A stretch of DNA of 64,000 nucleotides, taken from contig NC_056051.1 of NCBI RefSeq assembly GCF_004379255.2, forward strand, positions 3,064,062 to 3,128,061, given 5' to 3'. The notes beneath the pieces were generated by a model, which was not told the origin of the DNA, did no database searches, and worked only from the letters and a program-made list of their open reading frames with translations. The DNA is from Salvia splendens. Lineage: Eukaryota; Streptophyta; Magnoliopsida; Lamiales; Lamiaceae. Shown here in pieces: positions 32,946 through 45,355 of the stretch; within the stretch, counting starts at the first letter, position 1, and each line of letters begins with the position of its first letter. A program made the translations under genes and the position numbers.

Positions 32946-33506
32946 GAGCATCTCCAATGGCGGACGTCCGGTCGGACATCCGCAACGGGTGACCGGGACG
33001 TCCGCCATTGTAACGAAGCAACTCGGATACGGACTTCCCGTAAGGACGTCGGATGTCCTCGGACGTCCGGGCGACGGGCGGGCGGACGTCCGCCATTGTG
33101 GCGTGGGTCGGACGTCCGGTATTTTTTTTTAAACTCTATATATACGGCTCGTTGAACTTCAGCACGATATTATCGAAGAGGTTTGGACGCGGAGGGGTTG
33201 ACGTTGATGTGATTAATTTTTTTCGTTTTATTACTATGTAATTTTTTTTTCGAATTATGTATGTTTTTTTAATGAAGTTGTTAATTTTTCCCGTTCGTAT
33301 TCGTGTTGAAATTTTATTTCTGCTAAAGTAAATTGCTTTATTTGTGATTTTTTTTATTGTGGGAAGTCCTAGTGGGAAGGGCCGATTGTGCAGGGGAAGT
33401 CCTAGTGACGTAGCAGTGGGATGAGAAGTCCTAGTAACGTGGCAGGAGGTGTTTTTGGGAAGTCCTAGTGGAAGTCCGAGTGGGACATCCTTCATTGGAG
33501 ATGCTC
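32946..33506. mobile_element. Harbinger MITE (deletion derivative of the 35185-37018 family)
   Basis: Inverted ends GAGCATCTCCAATGGCGGAC / GAGCATCTCCAATGAAGGAT, with TTA target duplications (32943-32945, 33507-33509). Its right part, with repeated gaagtcctagtg phrases and gtgacgtggcaggaggtgtt, matches the right part of the larger element at 35185-37018. No coding capacity. Confidence 0.78.
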
Positions 33507-33509
33507 TTA

Positions 33510-35181
33510 GTAACACGAATCCATGACATCTTGGATAGAGGAGAAAGTGCTTATCATTTAAGTTGTGATTCATTGTTAAAAAATTTAAAATTGGCTGGTT
33601 TTAAAATTGCATCTAGGATAAACTGGATTTAATCCCATTTAAAATTTTAAAAAATATATTTGAAATATCTGTGGCGTTCGCACTATCATACTGTGAACTG
33701 GTAGGCCTTTCATTTTCTCAATCTAAACAAATCAAGAATATGTATGTAATTTTCCCAGTGATACCTTTTTTTTATTTGTTGTAGTATTTCTTTAATTTTC
33801 TTAATGGGCCCTCAAATAATTTTATCTATAACAATGGTGAGGGTGGAGAGGTGTGGGGTAAGGTTAGATGTTAATATGGAAACATCAAAATAAACAAACA
33901 TTATCCACAAATTATTGGCCACTAACTATGTGGCCTAGAAATAATATTTAATCGACATTTGTTAAATAAGAATGGCTGGACCACAATTAATATTTGATCA
34001 TGAAACGTGACCAACCAAAGCCTAAGAACTGGGTCTCACTCATAAACAATTACGTTTACTTGGTCCAATATTTTAATCCACAAGAATTATTTATTTTAAC
34101 GAAAATTTATTTAGAGGTGAGACATTGAACTCGACACTTTTTTTAGAGTATATTATAAAGTTTTGCTAGTTGAGTGTCTTGAAAGGAGAAGTAAAATAAG
34201 ATCACTTTTTTCTAAGAGATTCATTAATAATTCAACAAGAAAACTCCAACTTCCAAACCATTAAAATCACAAGCAAATTTATCTCGTCTACATATGCATT
34301 TCTCATAATTGGTGAACACATATAGATAATATTGGTCAGATAACCTGTTTGCTTTAATCATCTTTTGTCAATATTATCATTAATAAACTATGCTAAATGT
34401 TACTCCCTATGTGTATGCATATTAAATAATTTGGAAGCTGATGGACTAAATAGCAAAAGGGGAAATAGCAAGGGCTGGATGATCGGTGAGTCAGCTCCCT
34501 AACGGCTATTGATGTTTTGCAAGTTGCAACCGAAGCAGTTTTCGACCTCGATCTTGTTGGATGATCGATGAGATCTAACAACTCATATATGCGCTGGTTC
34601 AGCTGGAATAGAGAGAGATCAAGAAGAGAGTCATTTTCTGTGTGAGGGAATCAAAGTTGTAAGGTGAGCTCTCGAGTTTGAGCGCTTGATTTCTTGAGTG
34701 ATTCTTGTTCGATTCTTGAGCGATTGTAGCGAGACACTTCGATTGTGTTTGAGTATTTAATAAATTGGTTGATAGCTTCTCCGTGGATGTAGGTCTTACG
34801 ATCGAACCACGTAATTCCGCGTGTTCTTCTATTTGCGTTCAATTCTCTGTTTTTGGTTGTTGTTTTGGCCGGATTCCCTCCGCCGATTCTTAACAATGAG
34901 AATTATAAACGTGTGTGTTTAGCACTTTCTCACATATATGGGGGAGATTAGCAATGTGATTTCCCATTGGGTGACAAAAAATTTCTTGTTTTAGGGTGTG
35001 AACACAAATATACATACCTTGAAACTATAGAATAAATAACAAAAAGCAGAAGTGTTGCATTATTTATTCCCTTTTATATTAGAATAAATGACAAAAAGGC
35101 ATGGATATAGAAATTGATTGTACTCATAAAAATTTTCGCTATGAAATATCAGAACAGTTCAAGGTTTCTAACAATTGGAAC
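33510..35181. other. Intergenic, with a possible LTR remnant
   Basis: Mostly AT-rich with no gene. About 34440-34894 resembles the 3' part of a plant Copia LTR (agcttctccgtggatgtagg, accacgtaattccgcgtg, end ttcttaaca), but I find no matching start or target duplication, so this is only a suspicion. Confidence 0.35.
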
Positions 35182-35184
35182 TTA

Positions 35185-37018
35185 GAGCATTCACAAGCAG
35201 GCGGACGAGCGACCGGCGAGCCGCGCGTCCGTCGCACTCGTCCACTATTGCGACCGGCAAGCAGTCGACGAACGAGCCAGACGGACGACCCCTCGTCCGT
35301 CGAATTAGGCGCTCGTCCGCTATTGTGGGCACCCGACGGATGAGCGCGAAGGACGAGAGCATTTTTTTTCATTTTTTAAAACTCTATATATACGACTCGT
35401 TTCGGTTCATTTTTATTCGCACTACTTGTATTAACGAGTTTTTCCACTTTCACTCTACATTTCTCGACATCCCGAAACGGCTAGTGGTAGTGGTGCGGAT
35501 GGCAGTGGTAGTGGTGCGGGTAGTAGTAGTGTGGGCGCCAGCGGCTGGGATAGTGAAGCAGCGCGGCAAATCCGCGAACAGATACAAGCCTACACGTCCG
35601 TTGAGATACATCGCCTGATGAGGGAAGCCTTGCAGCAGCAGGAGCCGGCGGTACCTCGCCCCATCCAGCATCGAGCTGTAGTACCCCAGGACCACGTCGC
35701 TGCACACCAACGGTTGTACGACGACTATTTCAGCGAGCAGCCGCGGTTCGGGGACAACCTCTTTCGGCGGCGTTTTAGGATGGGCAGGATCTATTTATGC
35801 ATATCGTGAATGCTTTAGAGCGTCGATACAAGTACTTCCGATTCAGGGTGGATTCGAGTGGCAGATCCGGACACTGGCCTATACAGAAGTACACGGAGGC
35901 GTGGCCGACGTGTTCGACGAGTACCTTCACATCGGTGAGACGACTGCCCGCGACTGTCTCAAGTATTTTTATCAGGGTGTCGTTCAAATATTCGGGGAGA
36001 GGTACCTGCGAAAGCCTACCCCCAAGACTGCCAGGAACTGATGGATATGCGCGGGTCGGTGCACGGGTTTCCTGGGATGTTGGGCAGTATAGATTGTATA
36101 CATTGGGAGTGGAAGAACTGCCCCACCGCCTGGAATGGGCACTACACGACATGCTTCAAAGGCAAGAATCCCACGAAGATCCTCAAAGTCGTAGCTGACT
36201 ACCGAGTGTGGATTTGACATGCATATTTTGGGGTAGCTGGAGGGAACAACGACAACGACAACGTCCTTCAGTTGCCGCCCCTTTTCAACGAGCAGTGCCA
36301 GGACGTTGGTCCGACCATCAGCTTTGTCGCCAACGACAACCAGCATCATATGGGCTACTTTGCGAAGACGATCAAATGTCTACTTTGCGAGCCGACAGGA
36401 GTCAGCGCGCAAGGATGTGGAGCGGGCATTTGGTGTGCTCCAGGCTCGATGGGCGGCGGTGAAGGGTCCAACCCATTTGTGGTATGACAACTGCATTGTT
36501 GATATCATGTACGCGTGATTATCATGCACAACATGATCGTCGAATAAGAAGGTCCAAAACTGACTGATTGGACCAATGAAGATGCCGCCGGGCCAAGCCA
36601 CGGCGTGGCCACCGCCAGTGTACGAATGGGGATACATCATGATAATGCTGGACGGCTCCAAGCACATGCCGACATGCGCCAACAAGATTGAAGAGTTATG
36701 GACGTGGAGGGATGCACGTTGATATTAATGTAATTTCTTGAAATTATTTTTTTTGTTTTTTTTAATTGTACTTTTTAATGTTTTTAATTTAATGAACTTA
36801 TGATTGCATTTTCTCCGTATTCGTGTCGAAATTTTAATTCCGTATTATTTAAAATGTGAATTTGTTTGTTCGGATATCCTAGTGCTTGTCCACTATTGAG
36901 CAGTGGGATGTCATAGTGACGTGGTGGTGGAGTGGAAAGTCCCAGTGACGTGATAGAAGGTGTTTTTGGAAAGTCCTAGTGCTAGTTCGTGGGGAAGTCC
37001 TTTCTATTGGGGATGCTC
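35185..37018 (+). mobile_element. PIF/Harbinger element with decayed transposase
   Basis: 1834 bp with TTA on both sides (35182-35184, 37019-37021); inverted ends GAGCATTCACAAGCAGGCGG / GAGCATCCCCAATAGAAAGG. It carries only the transposase ORF remnant; the MYB-like second ORF is absent here and is found in the elements at 8548 and 14330. Confidence 0.78.
35460..36725 (+). pseudogene. PIF/Harbinger transposase (DDE_Tnp_4 / plant_tran), decayed
   Basis: Plus strand, several frames. It opens with a Gly/Ser-rich stretch, then WDSEAARQIREQIQAY, QPRFGDNLFRRRFRMGR, IVNALERRYKYFRFR, and in other frames [40 protein letters not shown] (region of the first catalytic Asp), [20 protein letters not shown] followed by a TGA where Trp is expected, HAYFGVAGGNNDND, LFNEQCQDVGPTISFVANDN, ESARKDVERAFGVLQARWA. 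At least four frame changes plus the stop. It belongs to the nuclease family that mobilises Harbinger elements; clearly inactive. Confidence 0.78.
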
Positions 37019-37021
37019 TTA

Positions 37022-37396
37022 GTGGCTCTTCACTTACATATTCACGTACGAATAGGAAAGGTTTTGCACTATTTTTTGTTTCTCTAAGCTCTTGTACTGT
37101 TGTAGTATTTGATTTAAATAAAGGTTGTCCACTATTTTTCACTTTACCAACCCTGCGACCTACAATAATGTCTTTTAGTATCATACAATAATTAGTAAAA
37201 TAATAATTTAGTACATAAAATATAGAGGATTGTTTCGATAGAGAATGTATTTCCAGTACCCATTGTCTAAACACATTCTTTCTCATTTTAGTTTATTTTT
37301 TTTAAAGTACAACACTGCAACTCGTTCAATTAATTTGTTTTAGCCAATTTTATATAACTTTGTTTTGCCAATTCAAAAGAGTAGTAAATATATACT
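37022..37396. other. Intergenic
   Basis: AT-rich spacer between the Harbinger element and the Copia element. No gene recognised. Confidence 0.45.
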
Positions 37397-37401
37397 CCTA
37401 T

Positions 37402-38525
37402 TGTTGGATTCTGGGATTACAAGAGATAAAAGCCGGGCGTAATACAACCCAAAAGAAGGAATACAAAAGAGGAAACTGAACTAGAATGAGATTACAAATG
37501 TAAAAACGAAACAGTAACCGTGAATAATGTTTGAGCCGAGTTGAGGAGGCCTCTTCCCGCAAGACGAGATACGCCCCGGTAGTGCTCTTCGGTTTGGCGT
37601 TTCGTCCCCAAAGGTAAAACGACTACGTCTCTTTTGATGCAGCACCGCAATCAGTAGAGCTCCGGCGAACTGAATGGAGGAGAGGGCAGAGCTTCGACAG
37701 AAAGACAATGCAGAGAGGGAGAGAGCTTATGATGCAGAGAATGCTTGGAATTGTGTGTCCTAATGCAGTGGTATGGCTAGCCTATTTATAGGCCAAGCCA
37801 CCATGCAGGGTCAACCGAGCCATGAAGGCTCATCATGGTAGATTCGTAACCGACGTCGGTTACGAGCGTGCGGCAGGCGTGTGCCTTTCGCATGTGGAGC
37901 GTGTGGATTTCTCACGTGGCAACCATGACTGTGCCTCGCTTGACGACGTGTTAAGCCACTTGGATTGCTGACTCGGCGGTGGTCCAAAAAGAATAGTTTG
38001 GGCCAAGCCCCAAGCCCAAAGACCACCCAAAGACCAATTGCCAAGATCCAAGTCCAAGCCCAAGATCAAGATCAAGATCGGGATCGGGGCCCGCGGCCGC
38101 GAGCGCGAGCACGAGCACGAGCATGGGCTCGGGCTCGGGCGGGCGGGCGGCGGCGGCGGCGGCGGCGCGCGCGTGTGGGCTCTTTCACCCATCTTGGTCC
38201 ACTATAATTATTAAGTAACATAAAGTCACTTAATTTATACACATTAAAAGATGTGTTAATCCTCCAATGTGGGATAATTAACACTAGTTAATTATTCCCT
38301 AAGCTCCAACTCCAAGCTTTAATTAAAAGCTAATTATGCCCAACTTTAATCCACTATTTCTCACTCACCGGAAATCGGATTTGAGAAAGTGAATATACTA
38401 CATTTATCTACGTAAAATGTAGATCGACGCTATGTCATTTAATTTCACAAAATTAAATGTCTCGTCACATTTATTATTTGGTCAAAATCCATTGACCGGG
38501 CATATTTAATACCATGATTTCTACA
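37402..38525 (-). repeat. Copia 3' LTR
   Basis: 1124 bp. Nearly identical to the other LTR, but retains about 45 bp around 37849-37893 (with ccgacgtcggttacg) that the 5' LTR lacks, and has a shorter aagtcc hexamer tract. A cctatttatagg palindromic TATA-like site is near 37790. Confidence 0.92.
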
Positions 38526-39091
38526 ATTCCCCACATGAGTGGAAATAGCCGAATGCATATGCATGCAGACACAAGCTCAACCCTCGAGAGGTATATAAGC
38601 ATAAGGATAGGTAGTTGTTGACTTTGAACCCTCCATAGTCGACACCATCGGATACACAGGCGGCTTAGTAGCGCGATGCTTTGAACTAATCCCCCACGGC
38701 GTGTACCGAGACAATGGTGTTAACGCTTAAACACCTCAACCTCATCCGTTCTCACGTTTTGTGTCCATTGCGGTCTTGGACACCACTTTGGATTCATAAG
38801 TGCATTTTTTATGAAGCGACCACACTTCGCACTTACATAGGTGATTCTTAGTCAAGTACCTTGCCATACTTGGTCTCTTTGAGAACTCCATCTCTTTGAG
38901 ATCCTTAAGAACCATTAAAAGTCATAGACTTAGCCTTTACCACTAGGCAAGTTCTCTAACACTCTATTGCTCTCTAGGGAATAGATATAGTTTGAGTGTT
39001 TTCCCATGAACTCTCATAGCTTAGTTGTCCCTTTGAACCAAGTTCTTGGGATCTCCAGTCATCATGGTTGGGTTACCACTATGACAGTTCT

Positions 39092-42000
39092 TTAGTTTGT
39101 GGATTTCAAACCCATTCCCTCTAGCAACTTATTCATTTGATCACGGTTTAACCCTTTGGTTAGCGGATCCGCTAGATTATCTATTGACTTCACATAGTCA
39201 ATTGTAATCACCCCTGTTGTGATCAAATGTCTCACGGTGTTATGTCGTCGACGTATATGTCGAGACTTACCGTTATAGAAGCCATTGTTTGCCCTTCCAA
39301 TAGCTGCTTGGCTATCGCAGTGGATCAGCACTGGTGGCACTGGCTTAGACCAACATGGAATGTCTTCAAGGAAGTTTTTAAGCGACTCGGCTTCCTCACC
39401 AGCCTTATCCAAGGCAATGAACTCCGATTCCATTGTTGATCGGGCTATACAGGTCTGTTTTGTGGATTTCCACGATACAGCACCACCCCCAATAGTAAAG
39501 ACATATCCACTTGTTGAAAGTGAGTCTCTATTATCGGATATCCAATTGGCATCACAGTACCCTTCAAGTACCGGGGGGTATCTCGAGAAGTGTAGCCCAA
39601 GATTTTGAGTGTGTTTTAAATATCTCAAAACCCTCACAAGAGCTCTCCAATGCTCTTTGCTTAGATTGCTCGTGTAACGACTCAACTTGTTCACGGCACA
39701 AGCAATGTCAGGTCGAGTGCAATTAGTCAAGTACATAATGCACCCGATGACCCGTGCATACTCTTCTTGTGCAACGGGCTCGCCTTTGTTTTTGCTCAAG
39801 TGAACGTCGAGTTCAATTGGAGTCTTAACCGGCGTGCCATCATAGGCTTTGAATTTATTCAATATCTTCTCAACATAATGTGACTGTGTTAAGATGATTC
39901 CATCATTCGTTCTTAGAATCTTCATTCCAAGAATTACATCGGCTAGACCCATGTCTTTCATGTCAAAGTTTCTCTTTAACATGGCCTTTGTATCGTTAAT
40001 TACTTGAGTGTTGCTACCCAAGATTAACATATCATCAACGTAGAGACACACTATAACATGACCGTTATTAGTGCTCTTGATGTAGACACATTTGTCGCAC
40101 TCGTTGATTTTAAACCCATTTGATAACATCACATTATCAAACTTCAAGTGCCATTGCAATGGCGCTTGTTTCAATCCATATAGGGACTTTACGAGCTTGC
40201 ATACCTTTCTCTCTTGTCCAGGTACTACAAACCCTTCGGGTTGTTCCATATAGATTTCATCTTCTAGTTCACCATTTAGAAACGCGGTCTTTACATCCAT
40301 TTGATGAATCTCAAGATTGTGCAATGCAGCAATAGCGAGAAGCACTCGTATAGATGTAATCCTTGTTACAGGTGAATAGGTATCGAAGAAGTCACGTCCT
40401 TCCTTTTGTTTAAAACCCTTTACTACTAATCGGGCTTTATACTTATCAACTGTTACATCGGCCTTAAACTTTCTTTTAAGAACCCATTTGCATCCTAAAG
40501 GTTTAGCACCTTCGGGCAAATCAACCAACACCCATGTGTGGTTTAGCAAAATTGAATCAATTTCGCTTTGAACAGCTTCTCTCCAATGCAGCCCGTCTGG
40601 GCCAGCAAAGGCTACTTTTATCGATGTTGGTTCTTCATCCAACATGAAAGCAATGTAGTCAGGACCAAAAGTTTTTGGTGTTCTGACTCTATTACCACGT
40701 CTTAGTACTGTATCTTTTGGATCGGGCCTTGCACGCTTGCGCGATTCAGTTCCGCATCTGCTGATTTAGAACTAGTGGCTTCTTCTTCCACTTGTTTAGA
40801 ACTAGTGGCTTCTTCAATTCTTGTCTCAGAATTGGTTGAGACCTTTTCCTTTTCTTTGCAAGGAAATGTATTTTCGAGAAATACAGCATTCCTCGACTCA
40901 ATTGTTGTTCCTACTGTGATAGTCGATATTTCAGACTTGTGAACAACAAATCGATATGCACTACTGTTAAGTGCATATCCAATGAAGATGCAATCAACCG
41001 TCTTAGGTCCGATTGTAACTTCTTTGGGCGGAGGAACCATCACCTTTGCCAAACACCCCCACACTTTGAGGTATTTGTAGGATGGCTTCCTTCCCTTCCA
41101 CAACTCATAAGGAGTGACATCTTTTCCTTTGAGAGGGATCTTATTCAAGATATAGTTGGCTGTCAAAACAGCTTCCCCCCACATGTTATGTGGTAATCCT
41201 GAAGTTAGAAGCAGTGCATTCATCATCTCTTTTAGAGTTCGATTTTTGCGTTCTGCAACACCATTAGATTGTGGTGAATATGGTGCAGTCGTTTGATGGA
41301 TTATACCACTTTCGTTGCATAATTCCTCAAACGGGGCTACATATTCGCCTCCTCTATCACTTCGAATCGATTTGATTTTACAACCAAGTTGATTCTCAAC
41401 TTCGTTCTTATAATTTTTGAACGCTTCTATTGCTTCATCTTTACTTCTTAAAAGATAAATGTAGCAATACATTGTGCAATCATCTATGAAAGTGATAAAG
41501 TACTTTTTACCACCTCTTGTTTGCACCATTTTTAAATCACATACATCCGTGTGAATTAATTCAAGGGGTTTTGTGCTTCGTTCAACCGAATGAAACGGCA
41601 ACTTAGTCATTTTTGCTTCAAGACAAATTTCACATTTATCTTGATTATCCACTTCATTAGCCTTTAGTAAATCTAAATTTACTAATCTTTTAATGGCTTT
41701 TGAATTTACATGTCCCAATCTACAATGCCACAAATTTGAAGACTCGGTCAAATAAGAGGAAGTAGATGCTTTATTATTATTAGCCAATGGCTTTGCAACA
41801 CTGCGAGTTGCTACACTAAGCTTGAAAAGCCCATCGGTTACATAACCTTTTCCGAGGGATTTTCCAAACTTATACAAGACAAACCTATCAGACTCAAATA
41901 CAAGTTTAAACCCCTTATTAACTAGTATTGATCCTGACACTAGGTTCTTGCGGATGTCCGGGACATGCAGCATATCCTTCAAAGTGATTGTGACGCCAGA

Positions 42001-43506
42001 CGTCATCATGAGAATCACGTTGCCAACGCCGAGGATTTCGGACGATGCTTGATTCCCCATGTTAATTTTCCTTCCTTCAACAGCCGTGTAGGAGGCAAAC
42101 TTGCTCCTGTCGGAGCAAACATGAGCAGTAGCGCCGGTGTCGATGTACCAGCCTCCCTTGTTATCAACAAGGTTAACCTCTTCAGTGACCACTGCAATGA
42201 GGTCGTTCTCATCCCAGTCTTTGAACTCCTTCTCAACGACGTGGGCTGCCGGCTTCTTCTTCTTGCTGCGGCAGTCTTTAGCAAAGTGGCCTTGTTTGCC
42301 ACATTTGTAGCAGTCGCCTTCAAATTTCTTCGTAGGCTGCTTTCCCTTCCCTTTGTCACTTGGACGATTTGGGCGAGGGCGTTTGTTGGAGGGACCGCCC
42401 CGCTCCAACAGATTGGCTTTGGCTTCATTTGGGGTGAAGCCCTTAGCCTTTTGATCACTTTTGCGCACGTCGGCCTCAATGCGCAACTTCACGATCAAGT
42501 CCTCAAGGGTCATCTGCTTTCGCTTGTGCTTGAGATAACTCTTGAAGTCCTTCCAACTTGGAGGGAGCTTGTCAATGATCGTGCACCTTAGGAACTTATC
42601 GGGCAAGGTCATCCCTTCAGCCACTAAGGAGTGGATGATCATTTGGAGCTCTTGGACTTGCTCCATGATGGGTCGAGAGTCGACCATTTTGTAGTCCATA
42701 AACTTGGACGCTACGACCTGTTCAGTCCCTGCAGCATTATCTATGCTATATTTCTTTTCTAGGCTTTCCCACATTTGTTTAGATGTGGTTACATTGGAGT
42801 ATACATTGTACAAACTATCATCTAATGCACTTAGAATGAAATTTTTACAAAGATAATCTCCTTTCCTCCAAGCTTCATAGTCTGCCATGACTTCGAGCCT
42901 AGTCTCTTGGTCGCTTGACGTGGGCGGCTCGTTCTCCGTGAGGAAGTTGGCGACGCCCAATGTTGTCAAGTAGAACAACATCTTTTGATACCACCTCTTG
43001 AAGTCTGATCCTCCAAACTTGGGTGGTTTCTCGGCAGGTGGCATCATTCTTGGTGCCATAGGTGCCGCACTTGGTCCATTGAAGGAACCAATTCCGTTGC
43101 CCCCGAAGGAGCCAACAACTTGGTTGGGCATAGTGCCCCCCATGTTCGTGTTGGGCATAGTGACCCCCACATTCGTGTTGGGCATAGTGCCCCCCACATT
43201 CGTGTTGATCCCGGAAGATCCAACACCAGTATTGAGCCCGAAGGCACCAACACTCGATCCATTAAAGGATCCGAAGGAACCACTAAAAGTGGAACCAACC
43301 GAACCACCAAAGGTGGAACCAGTGGACGCCCCGAAGGGGTTGTCCCAAACCCAAGAGACGGTGGATGATGCAGCTGGGAAGCCGGGGGTTGGCAACATCG
43401 AGGGAATCGATGAAGTGTTGACCGGTCCAGTGGTCGCCATGGTGGAGGGAATGGCGGCGGTGGTGGTGGCAGCAGCGTTGTTGGATTCAGTCGACATCTC
43501 CAGCAA
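39092..43506 (-). pseudogene. Copia Gag-Pol polyprotein with one frameshift
   Basis: Frame 1, 43506-40702 (934 codons): a Gly/Ser/Asn-rich N-terminal extension with three imperfect GTMPNTNVG units, UBN2-type gag ([16 protein letters not shown]...), zinc knuckle [14 protein letters not shown], protease [13 protein letters not shown]-pre-integrase ([10 protein letters not shown]...CEICLEAK), integrase ([33 protein letters not shown]). Near 40740 the frame shifts by one base; frame 2 then runs to 39092: RT ([51 protein letters not shown]) and RNase H ([27 protein letters not shown]), ending GMGLKSTN. All catalytic motifs are present. The frameshift separates integrase from RT, so this copy could not make a full polyprotein without frameshifting. 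Confidence 0.92.
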
Positions 43507-43587
43507 AGGTTTTAATTGTTTCGAAAGTTTTAGTTCAGTTTAGGAGGTCCAAATCCCTTCAAAGGCAAGTATATCTCGTCTTGCGAT

Positions 43588-44676
43588 TGTTGGATTCTGG
43601 GATTACAAGAGATAAAAGCCGGACGTAATACAACCCAAAAGAAGGAATACAAAAGAGGAAACTGAACTAGAATGAGATTACAAATGTAAAAACGAAACAG
43701 TAACCGTGAATAATGTTTGAGCCGAGTCGAGGAGGCCTCTTCCCGCAAGACGAGATACGCCCCGGTAGTGCTCTTCGGTTTGGCGTTTCGTCCCCAAAGG
43801 TAAAACGACTACGTCTCTTTTGATGCAGCACCGCAATCAGTAGAGCTCCGGCGAACTGGATGGAGGAGAGGGCAGAGCTTCGACAGAAAGACAATGCAGA
43901 GAGGGAGAGAGCTTATGATGCAGAGAATGCTTGGAATTGTGTGTCCTAATGCAGTGGTATGGCTAGCCTATTTATAGGCCAAGCCACCATGCATGGTCAA
44001 CCGAGCCATGAAGGCTCATCATGGCAGATTCGCATGTGGAGCGTGTGGATTTCTCACGTGGCAGCCGTGACTGTGCCTCGCTTGACGACGTGTCAAGCCA
44101 CTTGGATTGCTGACTCGGCGGTGGTCCAAAAAGAATAGTTTGGGCCAAGCCCCAAGCCCAAAGTCCAAGTCCAAGTCCAAGTCCAAGTCCAAGTCCAAGT
44201 CCAAGTCCAAGATCAAGATCAAGATCGGGATCGGGCCCCGCGGCCGCGGCCGCGAGCACGTGCACGAGCACGGGCTCGGGCTCGGGCGGGCGGGCGGCGG
44301 CGGCGGCGCGCACGTGTGCGCGCGTGTGGGCTCTTTCACCCATCTTGGTCCACTATAATTATTAAGTAACATAAAGTCACTTAATTTATACACATTAAAA
44401 GATGTGTTAATCCTCCAATGTGGGATAATTAACACTAGTTAATTATTCCCTAAGCTTCAACTCCAAGCTTTAATTAAAAGCTAATTATGCCCAACTTTAA
44501 TCCACTATTTCTCACTCACCGGAAATCGGATTTGAGAAAGTGAATATAATACATTTATCTACGTAAAATGTAGATCGACGCTATGTCATTTAATTTCACA
44601 AAATTAAATGTCTCGTCACATTTATTATTTGGTCAAAATCCATTGACCGGGCATATTTAATACCATGATTTCTACA
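43588..44676 (-). repeat. Copia 5' LTR
   Basis: 1089 bp. Contains an expanded aagtcc hexamer tract (44161-44212) and lacks about 45 bp present in the other LTR. Apart from these length changes the two LTRs differ by few bases. Confidence 0.92.
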
Positions 44677-44681
44677 CCTAT

Positions 44682-45347
44682 TATATTTGAAAATTAAAAT
44701 GTGTGAAAATAGATAAGCACCGTTGAACTTGTTTATACACTAAATGCTGCTCTTGTAATGGAATGAACTTGCATTCATATGGGTCTAACAGCTATACATA
44801 TAATAATTTGAGGTTATGATAGTACTATGTTACGATGAGTTAATTATCAAATAAGTTTCGAATATTTTTAATTAACTAAACAAAAAGGAAATATGTCATT
44901 TTCAAAATTATTCATTGTCAAAAGAAAACAATGACGTTTTACACTTTATAAATTTGTTAATTTACTTTTTGGAAATGTTTATTTCATTATTTTATGAACT
45001 CATCCGAACTGGTCAATCCAGCAAAACGACTAACGAATTCTTTGATTCGGTCATGGATTGAAAACATTTAAAACTACACTTCATAAATTGACTAAAGTAA
45101 TTATTCAAATAATACTATGTTTTTATTCTCTTTTCTTAATGTGATGATCTTCGTTTTCCTTTTCTTTTGTAGGATTCGAATCTTAACTTATTAAGTAAAT
45201 GGAAAATATCTTACTATAACTAAATAGGAGTAGTATTTTATTATCTAAATTAAAATTTAAAATTATATTTTTTGAAAACTATAAGTATAAGAAGTTGTGG
45301 ATGACAATATTCACGTGGTCAATTTAGAATATTCGAAATATGACAAT
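44682..45347. other. Intergenic
   Basis: AT-rich, no open frame or repeat recognised. Confidence 0.45.
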
Positions 45348-45355
45348 GTTCCAGA

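Larger units (their letters stand above)
37402..44676 (-). mobile_element. Near-complete Ty1/Copia LTR retrotransposon
   Basis: 7275 bp, minus strand, flanked by the 5-bp target duplication cctat (37397-37401, 44677-44681). Both LTRs begin tgttggattc and end tttctaca on the plus strand. A polypurine tract (gtgggga on the minus strand, 38529-38540) precedes the 3' LTR. Order gag, protease, integrase, RT, RNase H is the Copia order. I cannot find the usual initiator-tRNA primer site next to the 5' LTR; the sequence there reads atcgcaagacgagatatact. The only coding defect visible is one frameshift, so insertion is probably recent. Confidence 0.93.

Noticed and set aside
34440..34894. Solo LTR
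   Set aside because: The 3' part looks like a Copia LTR, but no start or target duplication could be found, so it is mentioned only as a suspicion in the intergenic entry.
37811..38284. Arg/Ala-rich and Pro-rich ORFs in the Copia LTRs (also 43972-44435)
   Set aside because: They come from GC-rich simple sequence within both LTRs and differ between the two copies through indels. No coding evidence.
41965..42591. 208-codon plus-strand ORF inside the Copia gag region
   Set aside because: Antisense of gag and protease, no own signals.
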